In this document: in pieces, positions 45,717-55,269 of the stretch | Numbering within the stretch: position 1 is the first letter of the stretch | Layout: each line of letters opens with the position of its first letter | Assembly (NCBI RefSeq): GCF_000183725.1 | Contig: NC_014762.1 | Coordinates: 248,001 to 312,000, forward strand | DNA from: Sulfuricurvum kujiense DSM 16994 | GTDB lineage: Bacteria > Campylobacterota > Campylobacteria > Campylobacterales > Sulfurimonadaceae | Length of the DNA stretch: 64,000 nucleotides | Direction of reading: 5' to 3' | Translations under genes and position numbers: made by a program | The notes under the pieces: model-generated | Database searches by the model: none | Told to the model about the DNA's origin: nothing | The model's input: the letters and a program-made list of their open reading frames with translations, nothing else

Positions 45717-48140
45717 ATGCAACTTAGTAATTACAGCTCTTTTCCTACTAATTTACCTGTTATTGCGGAGGATGAACTTTTTCTATACCCGTTTATGATT
45801 TCTCCTCTTTTCTTGAACGATGAAAAGAATATTGCGGCGGCTGCCGAAGCGATCGAGAATAATTCACTCGTGATCGTTTGCCCTGTGAAGCCTGAACATG
45901 AAGGGGAACGCGAAGGTGATTCGATCTATGATGCGGGGGTCATCGGCTCAATTATGCGTAAAGTCGTATTACCCGACGGTCGAATCAAAGTTCTGTTTCA
46001 GGGATTGGCTCGAGGACATATTACAGAGATGATACATGAAAACCCTCTGCGTGCTCATGTTGATTTGATTCAATCCACAAGTGTGAATGAACTTAAAATG
46101 GACGCCATTTTAGAAGTACTGCGCGAAAAAGTGCGTGCCCTGTCTCAGGTGAGTAACTATTTTCCCCCTGATCTGCTCCGAACGATCGAAGAGAATCATG
46201 AGTACAACCGTATCGTCGATTTGATCTGCAGTTCGATCAAGATTAAAAAAGAGAATGCCTATCAGCTCTTTATCGAACGCGATCCTGAAAAGCGTTTTTT
46301 GATGCTGATCGATGAGCTGATCGAAGAGACCGAAGCGAACAAACTCCAAAAAGAGATCCGTTCAAAAGTCCATTCGCGTATCGAAAAAGTGAACAAAGAG
46401 TATTTTCTCAAAGAGCAGCTCAAGCAGATTCAAAAAGAGTTGGGGACCGATACTCACCGCGACGAAGAGATCGAAGAATTTAGAAAAAAACTCGAAGCCA
46501 AAAAAGATAAAATGCACGCTGATGCGTACAAAGAGATCAACAAACAGCTGGAGCGTTTTGCGCGGATGCATCCGGACAGTGCCGATGCGGGGATGATTCA
46601 GACGTACCTCGAATGGGTACTTGAGATTCCGTACGGCGAAGAGGCGAAAAAAGCACTTAATATTCACGATGTCGAAAATCAGCTCAACAAAGACCACTTT
46701 TCATTGAAAAAACCGAAAGAGCGGATCTTGGAATTTTTCTCGGTCAAAGAACTCCTTGAGCTTCGCGGTATTGCCGATAAAGAGGGGCGCGGTGCGATTC
46801 TTTGTTTTGCAGGCCCTCCGGGTGTCGGTAAGACCTCACTTGCCAACTCTATTGCAACGGCACTTAAACGTCCCCTTGTGCGGATTGCTTTGGGCGGATT
46901 GGAAGATGTGAACGAATTACGCGGGCACCGCCGTACCTATATCGGTGCGATGCCGGGGCGCATTGTTCAAGGGGTAATCGAAGCTAAAAAGATGAACCCC
47001 GTCATCGTCCTCGATGAGATCGATAAAGTGGCAAAATCGCATCGCGGCGATCCGACGGCAGTATTGCTGGAGATTCTCGATCCGGAACAAAATACCCATT
47101 TCAGAGACTATTATCTGAACTTTAACCTCGATCTTTCCAAAGCGATTTTTATCGCGACAGCAAACGATGTAGGTCAGATTCCCGGGCCGCTACGCGATCG
47201 CATGGAGTTTATCTCGGTGAGTTCGTATACGCCGCAGGAGAAATTTCAGATTGCCAAACAGTATCTGATTCCTCAGGAACTGAAAAAACACGGATTAAAA
47301 ACCTCTGAACTCTCTATCTCAAAAACGGCATTAGCCGAAGTGATCGAGAAACATACCCGTGAAGCGGGGGTTCGTAACCTTCGCCGCCGTGTCGCCGATA
47401 TCGTCCGTAAAGCGGCGAAAAAGATTCTCGAAGAGCCGACGACCCAAAAAGTAACGGTGAGTTTGAAAAATCTTAAAGAGTTTTTAGAAAAAACGATATT
47501 TGAGATCGACCGTACCGATCATGTCGATCGAATCGGTGTAGTAAACGGTCTAGCCTGGACGGCTGTCGGGGGTGATGTACTTAAAATCGAAGCGATCCGT
47601 ATCAACGGCAAAGGGGTATTGCAGCTGACGGGAAGTTTGGGAGATGTGATGAAAGAGTCTGCCCGTATCGCCCTCTCTGTCGTTAAAACCTTGATCGATG
47701 AGGGGAAAATCAGTGTCGATCACTCGATTATCCCTCTTAGTCCTGCGGAGCGAGAGAGTGATGTTCCGGTTGATGCAAGCGAGGTCTATAAACGCTTTGA
47801 CTTGCATGTCCACGTTCCCGACGGGGCTACCCCTAAAGACGGCCCGAGTGCGGGGATTGCAATGTCCACCGTCATCGCATCAATTTTGACCAATAAAAAA
47901 GTACGTGCCGATATCGCGATGACAGGGGAAGTTTCATTGACCGGAAATGTTCTTCCGATCGGCGGGCTCAAAGAGAAGCTGATTGCCGCTCATCGTGCCG
48001 GGATGAAGCTAGCCCTTATCCCTCAGAAAAATTATGATCGCGATCTAGCCGATATTCCCGACGAGGTTAAAGGGGCTTTGGAAATCGTCGGCGTCAGTCG
48101 GATCGAAGAAGTTCTTGAGCGCCTTTTAATTGACGCATAA
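45717..48140 (+). CDS. lon: ATP-dependent protease Lon
   Basis: An 807-residue Lon protease degrading misfolded and regulatory proteins in the cytoplasm. Order: N-terminal substrate domain starting LPVIAEDELFLYPFMISPLF, coiled coil (residues about 200-280), AAA+ module with Walker A GPPGVGKTSLA and Walker B VIVLDEIDKV, and the peptidase domain with catalytic Ser711 in KDGPSAG and a Lys near 754 in GGLKEKLIAAH. Its 3' end overlaps the convergent tilS coding end by 47 bases. Confidence 0.97.
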   Translation: MQLSNYSSFPTNLPVIAEDELFLYPFMISPLFLNDEKNIAAAAEAIENNSLVIVCPVKPEHEGEREGDSIYDAGVIGSIMRKVVLPDGRIKVLFQGLARGHITEMIHENPLRAHVDLIQSTSVNELKMDAILEVLREKVRALSQVSNYFPPDLLRTIEENHEYNRIVDLICSSIKIKKENAYQLFIERDPEKRFLMLIDELIEETEANKLQKEIRSKVHSRIEKVNKEYFLKEQLKQIQKELGTDTHRDEEIEEFRKKLEAKKDKMHADAYKEINKQLERFARMHPDSADAGMIQTYLEWVLEIPYGEEAKKALNIHDVENQLNKDHFSLKKPKERILEFFSVKELLELRGIADKEGRGAILCFAGPPGVGKTSLANSIATALKRPLVRIALGGLEDVNELRGHRRTYIGAMPGRIVQGVIEAKKMNPVIVLDEIDKVAKSHRGDPTAVLLEILDPEQNTHFRDYYLNFNLDLSKAIFIATANDVGQIPGPLRDRMEFISVSSYTPQEKFQIAKQYLIPQELKKHGLKTSELSISKTALAEVIEKHTREAGVRNLRRRVADIVRKAAKKILEEPTTQKVTVSLKNLKEFLEKTIFEIDRTDHVDRIGVVNGLAWTAVGGDVLKIEAIRINGKGVLQLTGSLGDVMKESARIALSVVKTLIDEGKISVDHSIIPLSPAERESDVPVDASEVYKRFDLHVHVPDGATPKDGPSAGIAMSTVIASILTNKKVRADIAMTGEVSLTGNVLPIGGLKEKLIAAHRAGMKLALIPQKNYDRDLADIPDEVKGALEIVGVSRIEEVLERLLIDA

Positions 48141-49110
48141 CACGCATGGCTTCGGGGACACCGAAAAGGTACCCTCGCAGTTTGGTTGCGATTTTTAGTT
48201 TCCTGCACTCTTCTTTAAACCCTTTATCCATGACGACATTGGCCTCATAGGGGGCGACAAACGTATACTTCATTTCGATAGAGACGATAAATCGTCTTCC
48301 GATGATGTGATCTCCCCCCCCCTTTAACGCCTCTTTATCGTGCTTGCTGAGCAGATAACTGCGGGATTTAAAATAGCGGTCAATCCCATAGAGAAGTGAT
48401 CGGATATTTGTGGGATTTTCGGCATACGCAAATTCATTCACCGTTTTGAAATCCATCGATTCGATCAACGATTCACTGTCCTCTTCCAAATATCGGAAGC
48501 TTCGTCGGATGGCGTCACGGTAGTCGCGCATTATCGGAGTGCTGTAGCGGTGACGAAAAAAATTGCGGGTATAGCGTTCATCCGCATTGCTCTCATCAAT
48601 ATGATGAGGAATTTTGCGTTCATGCAGATAGGCTTCAATGGAGTCGCGGTCCCATTCCAAAAGAGGGCGTAAAATTTCTATCCCGTCACGTGAGTCATGG
48701 GAACGTATGCCGAGCATTTCAGGCAAGCCTGAACCTCGGCAAATTTGCATCATCAGCCATTCCAAACGATCATTGAGCTGATGGGCGGTGAGAAGATAGG
48801 TATAGCCATGCTTTTTCATCAGATAGCCGAAAAAACGGTACCGTTCTTCTCGGGCGCGATGTTCGAAATTGATCCCCCCTAGCCGGCAGGAATGGGCATA
48901 GCATTGAAGAGAATGTCGTGCTGCGAGTCGTTCGGCATTTTTTTCTTCGGCATCGCTTGTTTCTCGTGTGTGATAGTTGACGTGAGCAATATCAAAAGCG
49001 ATATTATTTTCGAGTAAAAGGTGAAAAAGGGCGGTGGAATCGACCCCCCCGGAGAATGCGAGGAGGACTCTCCCCTCGCGTAATCGATCAAGGTGGAGAA
49101 GTTTAGACAT
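48094..49110 (-). CDS. tilS: tRNA(Ile)-lysidine synthetase
   Basis: A 338-residue N-type ATP pyrophosphatase that converts C34 to lysidine in tRNA-Ile(CAU). The PP-loop is SGGVDSTALFHLLL near residues 20-33; AHVNYHTRETSDAEE and LLTAHQLNDRLEWLMMQICRG are family signatures. The short C-terminal region is normal for Campylobacterota. The coding end runs 47 bases into the antisense strand of lon. Overlaps rimO by eight bases. Confidence 0.92.
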   Translation of the reverse strand: MSKLLHLDRLREGRVLLAFSGGVDSTALFHLLLENNIAFDIAHVNYHTRETSDAEEKNAERLAARHSLQCYAHSCRLGGINFEHRAREERYRFFGYLMKKHGYTYLLTAHQLNDRLEWLMMQICRGSGLPEMLGIRSHDSRDGIEILRPLLEWDRDSIEAYLHERKIPHHIDESNADERYTRNFFRHRYSTPIMRDYRDAIRRSFRYLEEDSESLIESMDFKTVNEFAYAENPTNIRSLLYGIDRYFKSRSYLLSKHDKEALKGGGDHIIGRRFIVSIEMKYTFVAPYEANVVMDKGFKEECRKLKIATKLRGYLFGVPEAMRVMRQLKGAQELLRSD

Positions 49111-50419
49111 TTCCCGTTACGGTAGCCAGAGGCCGTTTTTCGGCGAGTTCGGTGATGCGGGCACGATACATTTTTCCAAAGGCCAGTTCACCTTCGATTT
49201 CGCGGTCATTGACATAGATCTCACCGTCGACATCGGGTGCCCAATTGAGGGCGCGGGCGCTGAGGAGGAATTCGTGTTCGTCACTCTCTCCATCGATAAC
49301 AAGTGTAATTTCTGTTCCGACCAACTTTTGCAGACTGGACAGCTCAACATCCGAAGCAATTTTCCCCAGTTTTTTGGCACGTGCGTTGATGGTTTTGGAA
49401 GGGATTTTCTCTTCCATCGTATAAGCGCTCGTCCCCTCCTCATCGGAGTAGCTGAAGACATTAAGACGGTCAAATCCAAACGTTGCCGAAAACTCCGCCA
49501 TCTCTTCGAACATGGCTTCTGTTTCCTGCGGATGCCCGACGATGAAACTGGTACGGATAAAGGCATTTGGCAATGCTTTCATGGCACCCAGAAGCTCAAG
49601 TGTTTTGGCTTTTCCGAATCCCCGTTTCATGATTTTCAGCATCTCGTCGTTGATGTGCTGGATCGGCATATCGAAGTAGTTATGGAACACTTTCGAATCC
49701 CCGATTGCTTTGATCAGTTTCAATGATGTTGTCGAAGGGTACAGATACAAAATACGGGCGCTTTTGACACCGTCGATCAGCTCGATTCTCTTAATCAGAT
49801 GGATAAGTCCGTCTTGAATGTTTTGATCGCGCAGATACGAACTGGAGTCTTGAGAAACGAAGCTGAAATCATAGTACCCTTTGGCGACAAGGGTTTCGAC
49901 TTCATGGGCGATGCTCTCCAAATTACGGGAATTGAGTTTTCCTTTGAACGAGGGGATAGCGCAGAAGCTGCATTGCTGATTACACCCCTCGCTTAGTTTG
50001 ATATAGGCGTGGTACGTCGATCCTGTCACAACCCGCTCTGCTCCATCTATCAAATAAACCTCTGGGGTAAAACGGCTCTGTTTCGCGGCGAGTAATTCAT
50101 CGATTTTGTCATAATCGCCGACACCCGTAAAGATGTCCACTTCGCTGAGTTCTTTGGAAAGCTCCTCTTTGTAACGTTCAGAGAGGCATCCCGCCATGAC
50201 AAGTACGGAATCTTTTTTACGTCCCGCATCGAGATTGAAAATTGTATTGAGCGATTCTTGTTTGGCCGCATCGATAAATCCGCACGTATTGACGATGATG
50301 ACATCCGCCTCACCGCTCGCATCGGTCATTTCGAAATCTTTGAGACGCCCAAGCATTACCTCGGTATCGACGAGATTTTTGGTGCAACCGAGTGACACGA
50401 TGTGAAGTTTTTTGGACAT
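49103..50419 (-). CDS. rimO: Ribosomal protein S12 methylthiotransferase
   Basis: A 438-residue radical SAM methylthiotransferase modifying the conserved Asp of ribosomal protein S12. N-terminal auxiliary cysteines are in SLGCTKNLVDTE, NTCGFIDAAKQES and AGCLSERYKEEL, the radical SAM motif is CNQQCSFCAIPSFKG, and a TRAM domain forms the C-terminus. SLGCTKNLVD and ERVVTGSTYHAYIK distinguish RimO from MiaB. tilS follows with an eight-base overlap. Confidence 0.95.
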   Translation of the reverse strand: MSKKLHIVSLGCTKNLVDTEVMLGRLKDFEMTDASGEADVIIVNTCGFIDAAKQESLNTIFNLDAGRKKDSVLVMAGCLSERYKEELSKELSEVDIFTGVGDYDKIDELLAAKQSRFTPEVYLIDGAERVVTGSTYHAYIKLSEGCNQQCSFCAIPSFKGKLNSRNLESIAHEVETLVAKGYYDFSFVSQDSSSYLRDQNIQDGLIHLIKRIELIDGVKSARILYLYPSTTSLKLIKAIGDSKVFHNYFDMPIQHINDEMLKIMKRGFGKAKTLELLGAMKALPNAFIRTSFIVGHPQETEAMFEEMAEFSATFGFDRLNVFSYSDEEGTSAYTMEEKIPSKTINARAKKLGKIASDVELSSLQKLVGTEITLVIDGESDEHEFLLSARALNWAPDVDGEIYVNDREIEGELAFGKMYRARITELAEKRPLATVTGNV

Positions 50420-50437
50420 TTACCAACCCTTGGATAA

Positions 50438-50452
50438 TATAATGCAATTATA
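50438..50452. promoter_or_regulatory. Closely spaced divergent -10 boxes for rimO-tilS and msrPQ
   Basis: Plus-strand TATAAT at 50438-50443 and minus-strand TATAAT at 50447-50452 lie within 15 bases in a 51-base gap, so the promoters overlap physically. Confidence 0.45.
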
Positions 50453-50470
50453 GCCAACTGGAGGTTGAAG

Positions 50471-51397
50471 ATGCTTAGACGAGATAATTACGATTTGATC
50501 CATTCCTCCGAGATTACCTCCGAAGCGGTCTATCATGAGCGAAGAGCCTTAATGAAATTAGGGGCATCAGCCGCATTGCTCGGAGCATCACCGCTGATGG
50601 CGGCATTAGGGTTTGAAAAATCCAAAAGCAAAAGTACGCTGGAATTGACACCTTATGATCAGGTTATCACCTACAATAATTTTTATGAGTACGGAACCGA
50701 TAAAGAGTCCCCCGCCAAGCTGTCCAAAAATCTTAAAACCCGTCCGTGGACACTCAGTGTCGGCGGAGAGGTACAAAAGGGGCGTACGTACGATATCGAT
50801 GAGCTGATAAAAAAGATACCGCTTGAGGAGCGGATTTATCGTTTCCGCTGTGTTGAGGGGTGGTCAATGGTCGTGCCATGGGTCGGTTTCAGCCTCTCAT
50901 CGTTGCTGAAAGCTGCGGGATTGACATCAAAAAGCAAATACGTTGAATTTGAGACACTCTTTGACCCCGCCCAGTTTCCCGGACAAAAACAAAGTTTTGG
51001 TACTATACCGTTTCCATACCGCGAGGGGCTTCGGATCGATGAAGCGATGCATCCTCTGACGATCTTGGCGGTCGGGCTTTACGGCAAAGAGCTTTTGCCG
51101 CAAAACGGTGCTCCGATCCGTTTGGTCGTCCCGTGGAAATACGGGTTTAAAAGTATCAAAAGCATTGTAAAAATCACCCTTAGCGAACATCAAACCCGTT
51201 CGACCTGGAACCAAATCGCTCCGAGTGAGTACGGGTTTTATGCCAACGTCAATCCCTTAGTCGATCATCCGAGATGGTCGCAAAAGAGAGAGCGGGTACT
51301 GGGGAAATTTTTTAAGCAGGATACATTAGCTTTTAACGGCTATGCAAATGATGTGGCATATTTGTATAAAAATATGGATTTGAAAAAGTTTTATTAA
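50471..51397 (+). CDS. msrP: Protein-methionine-sulfoxide reductase catalytic subunit MsrP
   Basis: A 308-residue periplasmic molybdoenzyme repairing oxidised methionines. A twin-arginine signal ([20 protein letters not shown]) is preceded by an N-terminal extension. The molybdopterin-ligating Cys127 is in [14 protein letters not shown], with [20 protein letters not shown] and [12 protein letters not shown] following, as in YedY. The ATG at 50471 has GGAGG (50460-50464) six bases upstream; a TTG at 50465 is too close. msrQ follows after nine bases. Confidence 0.94.
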   Translation: MLRRDNYDLIHSSEITSEAVYHERRALMKLGASAALLGASPLMAALGFEKSKSKSTLELTPYDQVITYNNFYEYGTDKESPAKLSKNLKTRPWTLSVGGEVQKGRTYDIDELIKKIPLEERIYRFRCVEGWSMVVPWVGFSLSSLLKAAGLTSKSKYVEFETLFDPAQFPGQKQSFGTIPFPYREGLRIDEAMHPLTILAVGLYGKELLPQNGAPIRLVVPWKYGFKSIKSIVKITLSEHQTRSTWNQIAPSEYGFYANVNPLVDHPRWSQKRERVLGKFFKQDTLAFNGYANDVAYLYKNMDLKKFY

Positions 51398-51409
51398 AAA
51401 AGAGGGTTG

Positions 51410-52012
51410 ATGAGAATTATCATTTGGATCGGAGCACTGCTTCCGATTGTTTTTGCACTGTTTCGTTTTAGCGCAGCGTTTCATCCGGTGTGGCTCAATG
51501 ACATTTTACTTTTTATCGAAGGATATGTGCATCTGAGTTTGACAAAATTCCCTAACGATCCGTTAAAATTTTTAATCAATCTCAGCGGAGAGAGTGCATT
51601 ATGGCTGCTGGCACTATCATTAACGATTACTCCGCTGCGAAGCTATTTGAAAATCAATCTCTTTTCATACCGTCGTCTTTTGGGGCTGTTCGCCTTTTTT
51701 TACGCGTTGATTCATGCACTGCTTTTTATCGGAATTGATCAGCAGTTTGATTTCGATGGCCTGATTCATGAAGTGACGACAAAGCCGTTTATCGCTTTTG
51801 GAATGGGGGCATTTCTCATCCTTTTGTTGATGGCGCTTACGTCGACGAAAAAACTTTTTTCAAATTTCAAAGGGTGGCATAGACTCGTCTATATTGCAGT
51901 CGTATTGATTGTAGTCCACTATCTGATGAGCCACAAAACGATCACTTGGGATAACCTCTCAACAGCAGGAGTTCTGATATTTTTACTGGTATTGCGGCTG
52001 ATTAAACGATGA
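51410..52012 (+). CDS. msrQ: Heme-binding membrane subunit MsrQ
   Basis: A 200-residue inner membrane protein with about six helices that passes electrons from the quinone pool to MsrP. Heme-ligand histidines fit RRLLGLFAFFYALIHALLF and GWHRLVYIAVVLIVVHYLM. AGAGGG lies just before; the ATG at 51410 is preferred over the TTG at 51407. Ends in an ATGA overlap with the next gene. Confidence 0.92.
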   Translation: MRIIIWIGALLPIVFALFRFSAAFHPVWLNDILLFIEGYVHLSLTKFPNDPLKFLINLSGESALWLLALSLTITPLRSYLKINLFSYRRLLGLFAFFYALIHALLFIGIDQQFDFDGLIHEVTTKPFIAFGMGAFLILLLMALTSTKKLFSNFKGWHRLVYIAVVLIVVHYLMSHKTITWDNLSTAGVLIFLLVLRLIKR

Positions 52013-53154
52013 AACACTACGATGTTATCATTTTAGGAGCCGGGGCGAGCGGGTTGATGTGTGCAGCGCAACTCCGTCAAAACAGCTCCCTGTCTATCGC
52101 CATCATCGAGGGGAATAACCGTCCTGCCCTGAAGCTTAAAGCCAGCGGCGGTGGCAAATGCAATCTGACGAATGTCGAAGTGGATGAGACCCATTTTCTC
52201 GGCGATGAGAGATTGGTCTTGAGTGCTTTGTCGACTTTTTCGCAAAAAAAACTTTTGGACTATTTCAAAGCAGGCGGATTACGTCCCGTAATCCGAAAAG
52301 AGCGGTACTATTTTTGCCCGAAAAGTTCCGATGAGGTGATCTCCATTTTACTGGGCAAAGCTGCCGGGACCGATTTATTATTGGGGCATAAAATTCTTTC
52401 CGTAGAGGGGAAAAATCCTTTTGTCGTTACGACCGATAAAGGAAAATTTCAAGCCTGCCGTGTGGTTGTTGCAACGGGGGGAGCGAGCTATAAAGAGCTC
52501 GGAGCGAGCGATATCGGGTTGAAAATCGCACAGCATTACGATATTAAAACAATACCTTTTTCTCCGGCATTAGTGGGACTGACACTGCAGCCGAAAGAGT
52601 TTTGGATGAAAGAGCTCAGCGGGATCAGTTTCCCAGCCCGCATCCATGTAGCGGGAAAAACACTCGATGAAGATTTGCTCTTTGCGCACAAAGGGATCAG
52701 CGGACTGGTTGTCCTTTCGGCATCGCTGTATTGGCATAGAGGGGAAATCGTGATCGATTTTCTCCCCGATTTCGAACTAAACACCCTGAAATATGAGAAA
52801 AAAAGTGTCTCTACGGCAATCCCTCTTCCGAAACGGTTTATGAAAGCCTTTTTGGAAGCTGTGGGATTGGAAGATAAAGCGTGCAACCGTTTGGATTCAC
52901 AAGATTGGGAAAAACTGATCCGTATCCGTCAGTATGCGATGGCTCCCTCGGGGACATTCGGATTTTCAAAAGCTGAAGCGTGCCGAGGCGGGGTAGCGTG
53001 CGAGGAGATCGATCCTTTAACAATGGAGAGTACCAAAATCAAAGGGCTCTATTTTATCGGTGAAACAGTCGACGTGACGGGAGAGTTAGGAGGCTATAAT
53101 TTTCAATGGGCGTTCAGTTCGGCGGTAGTCTGCTCCATTTCCGTTATGCTATAA
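52009..53154 (+). CDS. BaiN/HI0933-like flavoprotein
   Basis: A 381-residue FAD-dependent oxidoreductase of the YhiN/HI0933 family. The N-terminal FAD loop is ILGAGASGLMCAAQLR, followed by LKASGGGKCNLTNV, a hallmark of this family, VVATGGASYKELGASDIG, and a C-terminal GLYFIGETVDVTGELGGYN flavin motif. The reaction in this organism is not known; some relatives reduce bile-acid intermediates and others act in tRNA or cofactor metabolism. Overlaps msrQ by four bases (ATGA), an unusual association. Confidence 0.88.
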   Translation: MKHYDVIILGAGASGLMCAAQLRQNSSLSIAIIEGNNRPALKLKASGGGKCNLTNVEVDETHFLGDERLVLSALSTFSQKKLLDYFKAGGLRPVIRKERYYFCPKSSDEVISILLGKAAGTDLLLGHKILSVEGKNPFVVTTDKGKFQACRVVVATGGASYKELGASDIGLKIAQHYDIKTIPFSPALVGLTLQPKEFWMKELSGISFPARIHVAGKTLDEDLLFAHKGISGLVVLSASLYWHRGEIVIDFLPDFELNTLKYEKKSVSTAIPLPKRFMKAFLEAVGLEDKACNRLDSQDWEKLIRIRQYAMAPSGTFGFSKAEACRGGVACEEIDPLTMESTKIKGLYFIGETVDVTGELGGYNFQWAFSSAVVCSISVML

Positions 53155-53185
53155 TCGTATCAAATACTTAATACCCCAAAGGGGT
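53150..53185 (+). promoter_or_regulatory. -10 box and Shine-Dalgarno hairpin before the NDH-2 gene
   Basis: TATAAT at 53150-53155 overlaps the end of the preceding coding region. The leader then folds ACCCC (53173-53177) onto GGGGT (53181-53185) with an AAA loop, burying the GGGG of the ribosome site five bases before the ATG at 53190. Confidence 0.4.
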
Positions 53186-53189
53186 GAAT

Positions 53190-54419
53190 ATGAAACGTCA
53201 GCGCGTCGTTATCGTAGGCGGGGGATATGCGGGGGTAAAAGCACTCCAAACATTGGCCCCTTCCGGTCAGTGTGATATTGTTCTGATCGATCAGCACCCC
53301 TATCATTATCTTCAAACCGAAGCATATGAACTTATCGCCAATGAATGCAGTATGACCCGTGTTACGATCGACTTGGTCGCGTTGTGTCTGAGCTACGGCG
53401 AGCACGTAACGTTTATCAAAGATACGATACGCGAAATCGATTTTGAACACAAATGTGCCGGCGGACAAAGTTCTTGCCACCCGTATGATTATCTCCTCCT
53501 CTGCAGTGGAAGCCGTACCGCTTTTCACACTTCGGTACCGGGGCTGCGTGAACATTCCCACGGTGTAAAAACATTGCCGAGTGCCCTTGCCTTTAAGCAT
53601 CAGTTTGAGCAGCGTCTGTATGATCGAATGGAAAGCGAGGGGGGATGGTGCAGCGAACCCTTTAATGTGGTGATCGGGGGAGGGGGACTGAGCGGCGTCG
53701 AGATTGCGGCGGAGATGGCAAATTATATTCGTGTTTTTCATCTGGACAATACCCTTACCTGCGATAATATTCATATCTTTTTGATTATCCCTCATGAAAA
53801 TGTTTTGGAGGGGATGGAACCTTATCTCATCCAAAAAGCGACAGAGCGTTTGACCCGGCTCGGGGTAAAAATCATTAGACATTCCCGTATTACTTCGGTG
53901 GAAGAGCATACGTTGATTTTAAACAACGAGGAGAGCATTTGTTTCGATTTTATGATTTTTACGGGAGGGATTATCGCATCGACATTGACGACGACGATAG
54001 AGAGCGAAAAAAACAAAAAGTCGCAGCTCATTATCGATGAGTATCTTCGCGTTCCGTTGTACGAGGGGGTATTTGCCGCCGGCGATATTGCCGAAATACG
54101 AAGTACGGACGGAAAGATTCTTCCCCCTACGGCACAGATCGCCGAACAAAGCGGAACCGAAGCGGGAAAAAATATCCTAGCACTGATCGAGGGGCGGGAA
54201 ATGGACCGTGTATCGATGAAAATTGAGGGGATGATGGTCGCTTTGGGGGGAAAATATGCCGCAATTTCTCTTTTTGGACGGATTCGTTTCAGTGGATTTG
54301 CGGGGTACCTTATCAAAACGGTAATTATGAGAGGGTACCGTTATCTTCTCCATCGTCAATGTACCAAAGGGATGGATGGACTCTCTAAAACTAAAGCACA
54401 ATGCCACACGGGATTTTAA
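53190..54419 (+). CDS. Type II NADH dehydrogenase (NDH-2) family protein
   Basis: A 409-residue flavoprotein with two dinucleotide-binding loops, VVIVGGGYAGVKAL at the N-terminus and VVIGGGGLSGVEIAAEM near residue 165, and FAAGDIAEI plus PPTAQIAEQSGTEAGKNI, all typical of non-pumping NADH:quinone oxidoreductases. The C-terminal RGYRYLLHRQ region may be the membrane-binding helix. In a cell whose complex I lacks an NADH module this enzyme may be the main NADH oxidase. Sulfide:quinone reductase is a related alternative, but the paired redox cysteines expected for SQR are not obvious. Confidence 0.82.
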   Translation: MKRQRVVIVGGGYAGVKALQTLAPSGQCDIVLIDQHPYHYLQTEAYELIANECSMTRVTIDLVALCLSYGEHVTFIKDTIREIDFEHKCAGGQSSCHPYDYLLLCSGSRTAFHTSVPGLREHSHGVKTLPSALAFKHQFEQRLYDRMESEGGWCSEPFNVVIGGGGLSGVEIAAEMANYIRVFHLDNTLTCDNIHIFLIIPHENVLEGMEPYLIQKATERLTRLGVKIIRHSRITSVEEHTLILNNEESICFDFMIFTGGIIASTLTTTIESEKNKKSQLIIDEYLRVPLYEGVFAAGDIAEIRSTDGKILPPTAQIAEQSGTEAGKNILALIEGREMDRVSMKIEGMMVALGGKYAAISLFGRIRFSGFAGYLIKTVIMRGYRYLLHRQCTKGMDGLSKTKAQCHTGF

Positions 54420-54430
54420 TTTTTTCTCAG

Positions 54431-54436
54431 TACAAT
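54431..54436 (+). promoter_or_regulatory. Candidate -10 box of kdsA
   Basis: TACAAT 29 bases before the ATG at 54465, with GAGGGAAG as ribosome site between. No -35 seen. Confidence 0.4.
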
Positions 54437-54464
54437 TACACCAATTAACATCGAGGGAAGCCCT

Positions 54465-55265
54465 ATGATACTTTTAGCCGGACCGTGTGTCATCGAGAGT
54501 GAAGAGTCGATTTTTAAAATCGCCAAATCGCTCGAACGCTACCAAAATGACCCGCGTTTTGATTTTTATTTCAAATCGAGTTTTGATAAAGCCAACCGTA
54601 CGTCATTGGACAGCTATCGCGGACCGGGAATCGAAGAGGGGCTTCGGATTCTTCAAAAGGTTAAAGATGATTTCGGTTACAAGATTGTGACCGATGTCCA
54701 TGAGAGTTATCAGGTTCCTATCGCTGCCGAAGTGGTCGATATGCTCCAAATTCCCGCTTTTTTATGCCGCCAAACCGATTTGCTGGTAGCGGCGGGGAAA
54801 ACCGATAAAATCGTCAATATCAAAAAAGGGCAGTTTATGACGCCCGGCGATATGCAATATTCCGTGATGAAAGTACTCAAAACGCGCGGATGCGACGAAT
54901 TGAGTTTTGAAGCGTCTCAAAAATACGGAGTATTGCTGTGTGAGAGAGGCTCGAGCTTCGGATATGGAAATCTGGTCGTCGATATGCGCTCACTCGTCAT
55001 CATGCGTCAATTCGCCCCCGTTATTTTCGATGCGACCCATTCGGTGCAGATGCCGGGGACGGGGACGGGCAAAACGGGGGGGGACAGCTCTATGGTCCCT
55101 CACTTGGCACGGGCGGCGGCTGCCGTCGGAGTAGACGGATTTTTCTTCGAAACCCATTTCGATCCTATCTGCGCTTTGAGTGACGGGCCGAATATGCTAA
55201 AATTAGAACAACTCGAAGCGTTAAGTGAAACGCTGTTACAAATCAATTCAGTCAAAGGAAATTAA
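54465..55265 (+). CDS. kdsA: 2-dehydro-3-deoxyphosphooctonate aldolase (KDO-8-phosphate synthase)
   Basis: A 266-residue aldolase condensing phosphoenolpyruvate with arabinose-5-phosphate for lipopolysaccharide inner core. N-terminal [65 protein letters not shown] and [11 protein letters not shown] are family hallmarks. Opens the kdsA-ribH-nusB-mqnC run of closely packed genes; the same kdsA-ribH-nusB order is known in Campylobacter. Confidence 0.96.
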   Translation: MILLAGPCVIESEESIFKIAKSLERYQNDPRFDFYFKSSFDKANRTSLDSYRGPGIEEGLRILQKVKDDFGYKIVTDVHESYQVPIAAEVVDMLQIPAFLCRQTDLLVAAGKTDKIVNIKKGQFMTPGDMQYSVMKVLKTRGCDELSFEASQKYGVLLCERGSSFGYGNLVVDMRSLVIMRQFAPVIFDATHSVQMPGTGTGKTGGDSSMVPHLARAAAAVGVDGFFFETHFDPICALSDGPNMLKLEQLEALSETLLQINSVKGN

Positions 55266-55269
55266 TTTT

